From JANNAT01 sp031422555 (GTDB lineage: Bacteria; Pseudomonadota; Alphaproteobacteria; Rhodobacterales; Rhodobacteraceae), in assembly GCA_031422555.1 (NCBI GenBank), contig JANPLZ010000144.1, positions 1 through 54,764 of the forward strand: a stretch of DNA of 54,764 nucleotides. Direction: 5' to 3'. Each line of letters opens with the position of its first letter. Within the stretch, counting starts at the first letter, position 1. The notes beneath the pieces are model-generated. The model saw only the letters and a list, made by a program, of their open reading frames with translations. It made no database searches and was not told the origin of the DNA. This document shows, in pieces, positions 45,560 through 53,539 of the stretch. The position numbers and the translations under genes were made by a program.

Positions 45560-48500
45560 TCACGCGGTCCCCAGCACCGCACTGTCAACAGCATCCCCCA
45601 AGACACCAACCGGGAACAACCACCACCTTGCATCCTTCACCGAACCTACACGCCCTTGACCTTCACCCATCACCTGATCAGGAAACAGGCGCGCAAACAT
45701 CGCTGCAACATCCGAGTCTTCTGCCCGCCGCTTGTCACCGACAGCCGCGATGTGATCCCGGAACGGCGCGCGGGGAAGACGCAACCCAACCGCGTCAGCG
45801 GTGAACGTTTCAAGCGATCCTTCAACCATCAATGTCACCTGCCCATCACGCAACACGTCCAGAAGCCGCCGCGTAGGCGGGCGCATTGAATGCCATCCCA
45901 TCAATTTGCGTTCTGCCGTCTCAGGGGCAGTACGGACAGCTTCCCATTTAAGGCCCACCGACGCGGGGTCGTACTGCTCCAGAAAGTGCAGCAACCCCGC
46001 CATTTCGTCCCCGATAATCGCCGCATTTACGCTATTGAAAAATGCTTCGTTCTTCACTTCTGAGTCGCAAATTTCCATGACGAAATAGCGCCGTTCGGAC
46101 CCGTTATTTTCGATCATAACCGGGGCTGCATTATTCGATTCAAAATAAAGCCGGATGAAAGATGGAACCGTTATCAAACTCATCCCCTTGGCTTCCACCT
46201 GAGTTGTCGGTTCGGAAATGAGGGCCTTAAGCTCACTCGCCACCTTTGGATCACCTCCGAAAACCGCTTCTGCGACAACTGCCAAAATACACTTCTGCAG
46301 ATGTTCCCCCGCAAATTGACCTGTGACGTGGCTTCCCTTTTCCAGCGTCTTCATATGCGGGGATGTCAGCTTACCCAACAAATGCCCGAAGGTGCTTTTG
46401 CCAGCCCCGCCTTCACCCCTGCAGATAACAGCCGTGCCGGGCTTTATCCCCGGAAACTGCACCATTTGGGCCATCCACAAGATAAGCCAATCGTACTTGG
46501 CTGCGTCAGCATTGCAGATGATACGAAAGATGAAATCCTTAAGCGTTGGCCAATCGGCTTCCTGCGACTTCAACTTGCGACCCTGATACATGTTGAAATC
46601 ATTTGCCCCGGCAACAACGGGATAGGGTGCGAAGACGAGTCCGCTCTTTCGCTTTTCCGTATCAAGGAAAGTCCGCGCCGGATTCACTAGCGCATCGCCT
46701 TCCTTCACTTGCCGGTCAAGGTGTAGGTCAATAAAATCATCTTTGCGATAGACAGCAATTGTTGAATCTGTTTCCGACTTGAACGCCTCAAGATCAGGCT
46801 TGCGGACAACGCGGAATTTGCCTTCAAGGTCAACAACCGCATAGCGCTTGCCAAGCGTCGCCAACGCCGACTGCAGATCACTGCCTAAGGGTTCGGCGGG
46901 GTCCATGGAAGGATTTGCCAGATCAGGCCGGGTAAGAGCTGTTTCCAGTTCGGTGCGACGCTGTTCTTGCTTAAGTGCCGCGTGAGCGGCGTTGTCAGCC
47001 TTTAGAAGTTCCTTACCGCGCGCCTCAAGGGCCTTTGCGTCATTGGCGTTAAACCTCCTGGACTCCTTGATCAGGTCGCCCAAGACCTCTTTGACAGCGG
47101 GCTTACCACCGCCCTTCGCAACGCCTGCATATAGCGCCGCGTGGGCATCGCGGCTTGACCGGGCATCAAGTGCCCCGAATGCGCGCTTCACCGCTGCAGG
47201 CGTCTTGAGCCAATCAATTGTGATCACCTCTTCAACATAGTCCCCCCGGTTCACCTCCACCGGGACACCGTCCACCATGGCAGGGTAGAACATCGGGTCG
47301 CAGATCACCGCTGACAAAGTTTTAAAACCTTCTGGCAAGTCGGCCTGATTTTCCAACATTCGAATGAAATCGCAGGTACGCAGATCAGCGCAATGGCCAT
47401 GGTGACAGTAAATTGCCGCGCCGTTCTTGGCATCCGGGCCGTCAATCACCCATGCCGTTTCACCCGTTCCAACCGAATGCCCCGCCGCGTTCGGACAGAG
47501 AATTTCAAACCCGTCCCCAGCGTCGGAAAGAACATCCCAACCTATCATTTCCAAGAAAACGGAAAGCAGGAAGTTTTCGCCGTGATCCGCATGCCATGCC
47601 AGCAAATCAAATCCATCGGACAAGACTGCAGCTCCACCATCATGCGACGCACCACGTGCGCTACCGGACGGGGCGCGCTTACGGTAAGGCGTCGCGTCGC
47701 CCATTGGAACGGTTGCAAGGTCAAGGCCACCACCTGCGACAATGTAATGCTTGAATGCCGCGCCCAATGGGCGGGCGGGGGCATACATCAATTGGGACGG
47801 GCGAGAGGCGGTGAAATCCCATTCCCCCCCACCCGGCACAAGCGCGTTGCAAAGCCCTACATACCGGGCTTCCCATTCTGCGGCGCGTGCGGTCCGGCTA
47901 TCGCCTTCACCAAATTCAAAGGGTTCGGACAAAAGCAAGATGACGCGGAAACGATCACTGCCAACGCCGCCTTTTGTGGTGTGTGAGTGGGTGGTGTAAA
48001 CTACGGCGAAAGTGCCCATTTCGCGGATACGGGCAATAACCTGTTCAACCGTACCGCCGCCGTCAACATCAATGGCAACGGCAAAGACGCGCCGGATTGA
48101 GTCCTTGAGTTTGTGACAAAGCTTTACACCGTCAACCGTCTTTCCTGTTGGGGCCGACTCCGCAAAGAACAGCGCATTCCCGCCCTTGTCCGCCTTTTCG
48201 GGGTGTGTACTCAAGGTGTGGACTACATTCGCCCACGTTCCCGGCAATTGACGCCACTTGTCCGCAGCGACGCGGGGTGCGCTGTTGCTGGTGGCGACGA
48301 TGGCAGGCGCGTTCAACAGCGAATTTACGTGCGGGGCTTCAAGGTCACCGATGATGGTGGCGTCTTTGAGGGGCGTGACCTTTGGGCGGTTGAAATGGAT
48401 TACGTTGCCGTCGCGGCTGTAGTCATACATCCACAATTGCGGCTCACGCCGCTCTGGCCAGTCCATTTCGTCACAGTCTTCGTCACGCGGTAAGGTTGCT

Positions 48501-48571
48501 GCGATAGCTTCCCAATCCGACTCCGTCAGCCTGTCAAACCCCGTCTGATTTTCTGTGTTTGTCTTGTTCAT
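45560..48571 (-). CDS. Phage/plasmid-type primase-helicase (DUF5906)
   Basis: 1003 residues. The N-terminal half contains a primase-polymerase-like block (VFAVAIDVDGGGTVEQVI, VVYTTHSHTTKGG, DRFRVILLLSEPF). The C-terminal half is a superfamily 3-like helicase of the DUF5906 type with Walker A GEGGAGKST (about 715-723), AVVAEAVFGGD and a sensor-like LYFESNNAAPV followed by NGSERRYFV. It should prime and unwind during autonomous replication of the excised element. The stop codon lies in the loop of a GACCGC-n4-GCGGTC hairpin. Confidence 0.88.
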   Translation of the reverse strand: MNKTNTENQTGFDRLTESDWEAIAATLPRDEDCDEMDWPERREPQLWMYDYSRDGNVIHFNRPKVTPLKDATIIGDLEAPHVNSLLNAPAIVATSNSAPRVAADKWRQLPGTWANVVHTLSTHPEKADKGGNALFFAESAPTGKTVDGVKLCHKLKDSIRRVFAVAIDVDGGGTVEQVIARIREMGTFAVVYTTHSHTTKGGVGSDRFRVILLLSEPFEFGEGDSRTARAAEWEARYVGLCNALVPGGGEWDFTASRPSQLMYAPARPLGAAFKHYIVAGGGLDLATVPMGDATPYRKRAPSGSARGASHDGGAAVLSDGFDLLAWHADHGENFLLSVFLEMIGWDVLSDAGDGFEILCPNAAGHSVGTGETAWVIDGPDAKNGAAIYCHHGHCADLRTCDFIRMLENQADLPEGFKTLSAVICDPMFYPAMVDGVPVEVNRGDYVEEVITIDWLKTPAAVKRAFGALDARSSRDAHAALYAGVAKGGGKPAVKEVLGDLIKESRRFNANDAKALEARGKELLKADNAAHAALKQEQRRTELETALTRPDLANPSMDPAEPLGSDLQSALATLGKRYAVVDLEGKFRVVRKPDLEAFKSETDSTIAVYRKDDFIDLHLDRQVKEGDALVNPARTFLDTEKRKSGLVFAPYPVVAGANDFNMYQGRKLKSQEADWPTLKDFIFRIICNADAAKYDWLILWMAQMVQFPGIKPGTAVICRGEGGAGKSTFGHLLGKLTSPHMKTLEKGSHVTGQFAGEHLQKCILAVVAEAVFGGDPKVASELKALISEPTTQVEAKGMSLITVPSFIRLYFESNNAAPVMIENNGSERRYFVMEICDSEVKNEAFFNSVNAAIIGDEMAGLLHFLEQYDPASVGLKWEAVRTAPETAERKLMGWHSMRPPTRRLLDVLRDGQVTLMVEGSLETFTADAVGLRLPRAPFRDHIAAVGDKRRAEDSDVAAMFARLFPDQVMGEGQGRVGSVKDARWWLFPVGVLGDAVDSAVLGTA

Positions 48572-48582
48572 TTTTCTTCGTT

Positions 48583-48744
48583 TCAGTTCTGCGTTGTCAA
48601 TTCTACAACCTTGCGGGCGAGGTTATGGACGCGTTCAAGGTTGCCATGGGTCAAAGGTTTTTGGGCTGTCCGGGCCAGAAGGTCCGAGACAAGGATGATT
48701 TGGGTTTCGCGGTCTTCGTTTGTCGTCATCTGGACTATATTCAT
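48583..48744 (-). CDS. Small 53-residue protein upstream of the primase gene
   Basis: Start ATG 48742-48744 has AGGAG 8 nt upstream. The product (MNIVQMTTNEDRETQIILVS at the N-terminus) is mostly helical and unknown. It ends 11 bp before the primase start, so the two are co-transcribed; a small accessory or regulatory protein is plausible. Confidence 0.6.
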   Translation of the reverse strand: MNIVQMTTNEDRETQIILVSDLLARTAQKPLTHGNLERVHNLARKVVELTTQN

Positions 48745-48896
48745 CTTGGGACTCCTTTTGATTTCTGATCTGCCCAATATGCCAGATTATTCAACTTTCT
48801 GCGTGGTTTACGCTGTCTGGTCTGAATTTTGTTTTGTCACATTTGCTTACGCTTACAATTGGTTGCGCGACGAATAGCAATGAAATTTGAAGTTAC

Positions 48897-48933
48897 GCTT
48901 GAAGCTGAATTTGATTAAGCTTGAAGCTGAATT
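48897..48933. repeat. Tandem 15-bp direct repeats upstream of the primase unit
   Basis: GCTTGAAGCTGAATT at 48897-48911 and 48919-48933, period 22 bp (about two helical turns), in an AT-rich gap before the 53-aa gene. An operator or replication iterons are the obvious readings. Confidence 0.55.
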
Positions 48934-49018
48934 GCAGGTTTTATTGTGCATTATTTCGCAACAATCAGCTATGGCAATTACGCAACACCGCTAAGTCAGA
49001 AAATCGGCTTTTAGCACA

Positions 49019-49438
49019 TTAAAGCCGACAAGCAGATTGTTCACTTCCAGATTCGACAAAGCGCAAGCTTGTTGTCACCTGCATGATAACGGCAAGACTG
49101 TGGTCTTCGCGGCCATAGGTCCGCTTTATCGCGCCCAAGAGGTCGTAGGGTGGAAACAGCCGCACTACCTTGTTCCCGCCCTTCTCCGTCCGATAGCGAG
49201 TCTTCCAATACCCCGGAATCATCGGGTGAAAATCCGCACCGCGCATCGCGCTTTCTGCGGTTTCCTGTCCGAGATGAAAGAGGAGTGCTTCCACATCGGA
49301 TGCGTCGATCCGGTAGGCGGCAACGCCCGGACCGTGTTCAAGGTCCAAGTTCCACATTTTTGCGAGCAGCGCCCGCGAAAATTCGCCTGCGACGGTACCC
49401 GGATTCGCGATCTTAAAGCGTGACATATTTTGCATCAT
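49019..49438 (-). CDS. Unknown 139-residue early protein
   Basis: No family recognised. The frame is open upstream to 49756 but runs through the 83-aa gene, so a start at MMQNMSRF (49438) is preferred; no good Shine-Dalgarno is seen. The middle has YRIDASDVEALLFHLG and the C-terminal part GYWKTRYRTEKGGNKVVRLF, basic enough for nucleic-acid binding. Confidence 0.55.
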   Translation of the reverse strand: MMQNMSRFKIANPGTVAGEFSRALLAKMWNLDLEHGPGVAAYRIDASDVEALLFHLGQETAESAMRGADFHPMIPGYWKTRYRTEKGGNKVVRLFPPYDLLGAIKRTYGREDHSLAVIMQVTTSLRFVESGSEQSACRL

Positions 49439-49517
49439 TCGGTTTGAGGGGAAGGAAGAGGGGCGGGTAACAAGCACCCCCGCCCCAACTGCGCCACCAT
49501 GGCGTAGCATTCTGTGA

Positions 49518-49769
49518 TCAGGCGGCGCGCTTGATGCGATCTGCAGCGAAGTCGTAAACGTCCACACGCCGCCATCCTGCATAGTCCGTGGTCGGAATCC
49601 GGGTGACGGGGTGCGCCGCGATTTCAGCTTCAAGCCGAACCCGTTCGAATTCAAAATCGGATTCACACCACAAATCGCGGACCTGATTTGCGCGCCGCCA
49701 TTTTTGCGACCTGTCCGCCATACGGCGGCGGACTTCTGGCGTGGGTTCGGGGTCACTATTCAGGTTCAT
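49518..49769 (-). CDS. Unknown 83-residue early protein
   Basis: Starts in an ATGA overlap with the preceding gene's stop, supporting translation. Highly charged and helical (EVRRRMADRSQKWRRANQVR), with a C-terminal YAGWRRVDVYDFAADRI. Function unknown. Confidence 0.6.
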   Translation of the reverse strand: MNLNSDPEPTPEVRRRMADRSQKWRRANQVRDLWCESDFEFERVRLEAEIAAHPVTRIPTTDYAGWRRVDVYDFAADRIKRAA

Positions 49770-50020
49770 CGCCCGCCACCGTCGCGGGCGTCCGCGATAC
49801 CGCGTAAGCGGTTCCGCCGCTTGGCGTCCGCGTCCAAGGTAATCGGCGGCGTCGGGCTAAGCCGCGCCAATATCATCCGGTACAAATCACCAGTGATCAC
49901 TTCCCCCGTAAGTGAAAAACGATATCCACCGTCAGAACCCGGCGCGGGCGCGAAGTACATCCGTGCTGGACCGCTGCAGCCTTTCAACATTGCTTCGATG
50001 TTTTCGATTGTCGCGGCCAT
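49766..50020 (-). CDS. Unknown 84-residue early protein
   Basis: Start MAATIENIEAML (50020) is chosen because it begins 1 nt after the stop of the preceding gene; MVCFDMAAT (50035) is an alternative that overlaps it. The product is unknown. Its stop overlaps the next start in ATGA, so it belongs to the early operon. Confidence 0.55.
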   Translation of the reverse strand: MAATIENIEAMLKGCSGPARMYFAPAPGSDGGYRFSLTGEVITGDLYRMILARLSPTPPITLDADAKRRNRLRGIADARDGGGR

Positions 50021-50021
50021 A

Positions 50022-50495
50022 TCAAAGCAGACCATTTGCACGCGCGAATGAAATACGCTGTTGCGGGGACAGGGACAGACAACGGCGCAGCAAGGTCGCT
50101 TCATTTGCGATGCTGGACGGGCCTGCCTTCTGGACGTTTGATTCCAGACCCAGTTCACGGGCCTTGCTCATGCGCTGATCACGAGGGAGCCGGGCGAGTT
50201 CGGCGTGCGAGGATTCTTCCCCGGCCTCAAGCGCGTGCTTGAGTTCGATCTGCTTTTCGTGCGCCTTCACGGCGTCCAGTGACCGCGCTTCATCAAGCCA
50301 ATTGTCCCCCAAAGCTGCTGATGACAGGACCGAGATTTTCGCTTCTGGCAGGCGGATCACGTCTTCACGGGTCAGGGTTACACCTAATAGGGTCCGCGCC
50401 TGCCCGATGATATGGTCGCAGGTCGCATCCCAGCGGGCGCGTAGCCGTTCGTCGGCTGCGACTACATTCCGAAAGTTCTGGTTGGGGTCGTCCAT
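50022..50495 (-). CDS. Unknown 157-residue early protein
   Basis: Start MDDPNQNF (50495) has AGGAG 8 nt upstream and shares one base with the preceding stop (TAATG). Helical throughout, with a charged central helix (DEARSLDAVKAHEKQIELKH). No family recognised; a phage early or replication-accessory role is inferred from position only. Confidence 0.65.
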   Translation of the reverse strand: MDDPNQNFRNVVAADERLRARWDATCDHIIGQARTLLGVTLTREDVIRLPEAKISVLSSAALGDNWLDEARSLDAVKAHEKQIELKHALEAGEESSHAELARLPRDQRMSKARELGLESNVQKAGPSSIANEATLLRRCLSLSPQQRISFARANGLL

Positions 50496-51013
50496 TATGC
50501 GGACTCCTTGATGTTGGCGCGCAAGAGGTCCTCTTCGCGGGCGTTTGTGATTGCGAAGGCGGGTCCAAAACGTGACCAATCGGGCAGAGTATCGGCAGAC
50601 GTCGCACCCAAGACAAAAAACAGGACGTCATGATTTAGCGCCAAGGCCAGACGCAAACGTTCGTGGAACAGCATCAAATCACCGCTGGCCAGTGATGCAA
50701 GCGAAGCGGTAAACGCCACCCGGCATTCAAAAAGACGCCGCGCCTGATCAGGCGAAAGCCAAGCCTCAAGCGCCAATGCAGTCGGCACAATGACGTCACC
50801 GACGTAGTGGTTTGGAACGATTTCTGCAGCCTTGATCAAGCGTGGCACGGCCTCTAAACGCTCGCTAGCGCGTACCTTGGGTAGCACAGAAGCGAGTGTG
50901 AAACGTCTCGCCCTGCCGGGTTCAAATGGCAATTCAGATAGGCGCGATTGTGCGGTGGTAAGATTCACACCTACGCAATCGCTGAAATTTTTGGTGGTGA
51001 TATAAGCTGGCAC
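50495..51013 (-). CDS. Unknown 172-residue protein, first gene of the early operon
   Basis: Start GTG 51013 (AGAGG upstream) is required because the mapped promoter begins transcription near 51062, excluding the longer frame to 51127. The N-terminal 45 residues (AYITTKNFSDCVGVNLTTAQ, then SRLSELPFEPGRARRF) resemble a winged-helix or excisionase-like DNA-binding unit; the rest is helical. It is the best candidate in the element for a regulator or excisionase acting on the palindrome upstream. Confidence 0.6.
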   Translation of the reverse strand: MPAYITTKNFSDCVGVNLTTAQSRLSELPFEPGRARRFTLASVLPKVRASERLEAVPRLIKAAEIVPNHYVGDVIVPTALALEAWLSPDQARRLFECRVAFTASLASLASGDLMLFHERLRLALALNHDVLFFVLGATSADTLPDWSRFGPAFAITNAREEDLLRANIKESA

Positions 51014-51068
51014 GGGGGCCTCTTTGTTTGGGAGGAAGGAAAACGCGTTTTTCGCGGGATATGTGAAA

Positions 51069-51098
51069 TTTATACTTGACAGAACGCGTTCTGTCAAG
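51069..51098 (-). promoter_or_regulatory. Early promoter fused to a perfect 24-bp palindromic operator
   Basis: On the minus strand TTGACA (51097-51092), a 17-nt spacer and TATAAA (51074-51069) form a near-consensus promoter. The bases 51075-51098 are a perfect palindrome with half-site CTTGACAGAACG, so the -35 box and whole spacer form the operator. Any dimeric repressor bound there would exclude RNA polymerase. It drives the five small genes 51013-49019 and perhaps the primase. Confidence 0.75.
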
Positions 51099-51135
51099 GT
51101 CAGCACAAGTTCGGCTACGCGAATCAACCCACATA

Positions 51136-51213
51136 CCGCCCCCTAACGGGGGGCACGTGTAGGACCGCTAACGGGGGTAACAGGTAGGACCGCTGACGCG
51201 GGGCACATGTAAT
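51136..51213. repeat. Three imperfect tandem repeats near the early promoter
   Basis: Units begin CCGCCCCCTAACGGGGGG, CCGCTAACGGGGG and CCGCTGACGCGGGG, each followed by a short GTAGGA- or ACATGTAA-like tail. Each unit centres on a TAAC or TGAC loop between C-rich and G-rich arms, linking them to the palindrome family of the element. Confidence 0.55.
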
Positions 51214-51322
51214 TGGCCAACCCGCCGTCACATTGCCCCATCGCGTACCCCGCCAAACAGGCGCGCGATGCCTACTGCCGGGTCACCCTGCATGCCGACT
51301 ATCCGGGCCTGCAGCGTCACCA

Positions 51323-51340
51323 AGCCCGCTGACGCGGGCT
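51323..51340 (-). terminator. Hairpin at the integrase stop
   Basis: Perfect 7-bp stem AGCCCGC-TGAC-GCGGGCT overlapping the integrase TAG. No strong T run follows, so termination is likely but not certain. Contains one CCGC-N4-GCGG copy. Confidence 0.5.
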
Positions 51341-52929
51341 AGTCCATGGTCAAGAACGGTATCACCGCTTCCATGGCCTCTAGCTTTTCTTGCAGCAAGT
51401 CAGCCCCGCCATAGCTGGATTCCGTTGCGTCTTCCCCGTCGAGTCGCCCTGCGACTAGGCGACGAATTTCGGGGTCAATCTTTGCGCGCCGCGCGGCGTC
51501 TGTCCAAGAATGACGAAAACTGTGAAATACAAGCCCGTCATCTGTCAACTTTAGCGGGGTGCGCACGTATCGGCTGAACCGTTCGCCATAGGTCTCGGTG
51601 AAGCGGCCCCGCTCGTTCAGTTGCACCTCGCGGAGTCTTAATCTTTGTACGGTTGTCAGTGAAGTTTTCGAGGAACAGCATCTTGCCGCCTTGCAGGCGG
51701 CGGCGCGAAACGAAGTCACCAAAACCCGCGTCTATTAACGGCTGCGGAACGGGAATCGTCCGGAAGCTATGCTTATTCTTGACCTTCTGATCTTCACCCG
51801 AGTCCGTTATCGTGATTGCCAGCCCGTTCCCACGGTTAACCACATCAGTCAAATATAGCTGCCCGATTTCCTCACGACGCGCGCCCGTGTAAGCGGCGAA
51901 AACAGGTGCCCATCTATCAAGTGTATCTACGTGAAACTTAGCTGCGCAGTGGGGTAAAATCAGTCGCATCTGCGCTGGCGAAAACGGCTTTGTATCATCC
52001 TCAGCCTGATCGGAATGCTTCACCTTCTGCTTAATGATTGTATATTTTCCGAACGGGTCCGCCTTGATCAGGCCAAGTTGATCCATCGCAAATGTTGCCA
52101 GCGCTTTCATGTGATCTATGCGGGTCTGCCTGATCTTGTCGCCCATGGTATCCAGATTTTCAGCCTTGGCGGTTTCAATGGCCTTGCGGATAGGCAGGTC
52201 TTGAATCCGCTTTTCACGGGATATGGGAAGACCTTTCAATGCATCTGCAAAGGTACTCAGATGTGACTTTTCCCATTTACCGATAGGCACGTCGCCGTGC
52301 AGTTCCACCCACCTGCGGACGGTGTAGCGCAGTGAATCCCGGAATTGTTTGGTGTAGCTTTTGTCGTTAGCCATCCTTTCGGCAAGTTGGCGGATTCCTG
52401 TGACCCCTTCATCAATGAATTTTGGGGCTGGGGGAACCGCTTCCCCTAGCGTAGCGGCGGCGCTTTTTAGCCTGCGAATTTCCGAAGTGATAGTGTCTTG
52501 AAACGCTTGGCTTGCTGCCATTTCAGCCTTGATCTGAATATCGCGCATGACGTCTGGGGGCAGGTTTTCATCATCCGCAAACCCGGTCGCGCCATGTCCT
52601 GCGATCAAAAAGGCCATTTGCTTGCGCAAGTCTTCAACCGCTTTGGGCAGGTTTTCCGCGCCGCCAAGAGATTCCACGGTTGCCGCATCGGCGGGGTCTA
52701 ACAGCGTCTTCAAGCGCGCTTGATCGGCCTTTCGCTGTGCAGCTCTAGTCTGAATATCATAGGTGACGCGCTGTGCAGCAACTTGCCGTTCGGCTTCCTT
52801 TGGGTCTGTAGTCCCCGTGCTACGTTCAAACACCACTTTTCCCGCGTATTCGTGCCGGATCGGGGGCGGGATTGGAATGTTCAAATGGTAGTAGCCGCTA
52901 CGCTGCTTAGTGTATTTGACCTTGATCAC
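51339..52929 (-). pseudogene. Tyrosine integrase of the element, frameshifted
   Basis: The first frame (52929-51538) gives an N-terminal DUF6538-like and SAM-like part and the first catalytic Arg (AYTGARREEIGQLYL), then shifts into PRGATERAG and stops without the other catalytic residues. The second frame (from about 51635 to 51339) supplies VFHSFRHSWTDAARRA (H-x-x-R) and ESSYGGADLLQEKL (Tyr). Joining at TP-REVQLNERGRF restores one protein of about 530 residues; one base appears missing near 51627-51635. As written the enzyme is inactive, unless this is a sequencing error. Confidence 0.85.
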
Positions 52930-52948
52930 GATTGAGCGCCCTAATTTT

Positions 52949-53008
52949 TTGTCCTAGTATTTATAGGACAAAAACTAGGACAAAAGCTAGGACAAAAGCT
53001 AGGACAAA
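52949..53008. repeat. Right integrase arm-type repeats
   Basis: Inverted TTGTCCTAG (52949-52957), TAGGACAAAA (52964-52973) and three CTAGGACAAA copies at 52975, 52987 and 52999, with exact 12-bp period. Located between the integrase start and the tRNA, as arm sites of tRNA-borne elements are. Confidence 0.7.
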
Positions 53009-53059
53009 GATGGCCTTAAGACCTTGATTTCGCGCATCGATCTGTAATCATTGGGAAAA

Positions 53060-53084
53060 TATGGTGCTGTGAGAGAGGATTGAA
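53060..53084. repeat. Right att copy within tRNA-Thr
   Basis: 25 bp identical to 37591-37615; it covers the CCA, the acceptor 3' strand and part of the T arm of the intact tRNA-Thr. Integration therefore rebuilt the tRNA 3' end. Confidence 0.9.
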
Positions 53085-53136
53085 CTCTCGACCTCACCCT
53101 TACCAAGGGTGTGCTCTACCACTGAGCTACCACAGC
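53062..53136 (-). tRNA. tRNA-Thr (anticodon GGT), target of the element
   Basis: 75-nt cloverleaf on the minus strand: acceptor GCTGTGG (53136-53130) with TCACAGC, discriminator A, encoded CCA at 53064-53062. Anticodon loop TTGGTAA gives GGT. Confidence 0.95.
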
Positions 53137-53272
53137 CTGTGCGCAACCGGGCTAAAGGCCATCGCTGCGTCGCGGCTGATTAGACGCAATCGAGGCGGCG
53201 TGCAAGCGCAATCTGGGCCTGAAACGCCCGACATCGCTGGACCCTTTCGCGGCCCTGCGCTAGGACTGCACC

Positions 53273-53530
53273 ATGAGCGACGACAGTGATCCCCACAGCC
53301 CGGACCCAACGGTTTTGCCCGCAGCGGCGGGCGCTGTGGCGCGAAAAGGCGCTGTTCGCCCTGCCCCAACCGCCACGCCTGCGCCAAAATCCGAAGCTGC
53401 GGTGCGGGATGCGCGCTTGAAGGCGGCGTTGAAGGCGAATATGGCTCGGCGCAAAGGGCAGGCACGGGCGCGGGCAGGCAGTGATGCCACAAATCCCTCA
53501 GCGGTGCCGCCAACAGAAACGACGAAGTGA
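53273..53530 (+). CDS. Conserved small basic protein upstream of murA
   Basis: 85 residues, Pro/Ala-rich at the start and with a basic helix (DARLKAALKANMARRKGQAR) at 45-65. Small proteins of this kind occur just upstream of murA in Rhodobacteraceae; function unknown. The gap to murA is 9 bp. Confidence 0.65.
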   Translation: MSDDSDPHSPDPTVLPAAAGAVARKGAVRPAPTATPAPKSEAAVRDARLKAALKANMARRKGQARARAGSDATNPSAVPPTETTK

Positions 53531-53539
53531 GGTGCGGTA

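Larger units (their letters stand above)
51014..51338. other. Control region between early operon and integrase
   Basis: 325 bp with no credible gene. It holds the early promoter and 24-bp palindrome (51069-51098), three imperfect repeats of a CCGCTAACGGGG...GTAGGA unit (51136-51213) and the hairpin after the integrase stop (51323-51340). Confidence 0.6.
37591..53084. mobile_element. Integrated element in tRNA-Thr(GGT), about 15.5 kb
   Basis: It is bounded by a perfect 25-bp direct repeat equal to the 3' end of the intact tRNA-Thr, with the integrase gene next to that tRNA. Inside are integrase, small early genes, primase-helicase, serine recombinase, a DUF4236 gene, a 360-aa unknown gene, a tail tape-measure gene and a 107-aa gene. 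No terminase, portal, capsid, other tail, lysis or head-to-tail genes are visible. Base composition is visibly less GC-rich than the flanks. A phage satellite or remnant prophage are the two main readings. Confidence 0.88.

Noticed and set aside
49439..49756. N-terminal extension of the 139-aa early protein
   Set aside because: This part of the frame overlaps the 83-aa gene and intergenic DNA and looks non-coding in composition.
52975..53008. CRISPR-like array of 12-bp repeats
   Set aside because: Units are only 12 bp with no spacers, next to an integrase and att site; they fit arm-type binding sites. No cas gene is in the window.
37591..53084. Complete inducible prophage
   Set aside because: No terminase, portal, capsid, tail-tube, baseplate or lysis gene is found, and the integrase is frameshifted.
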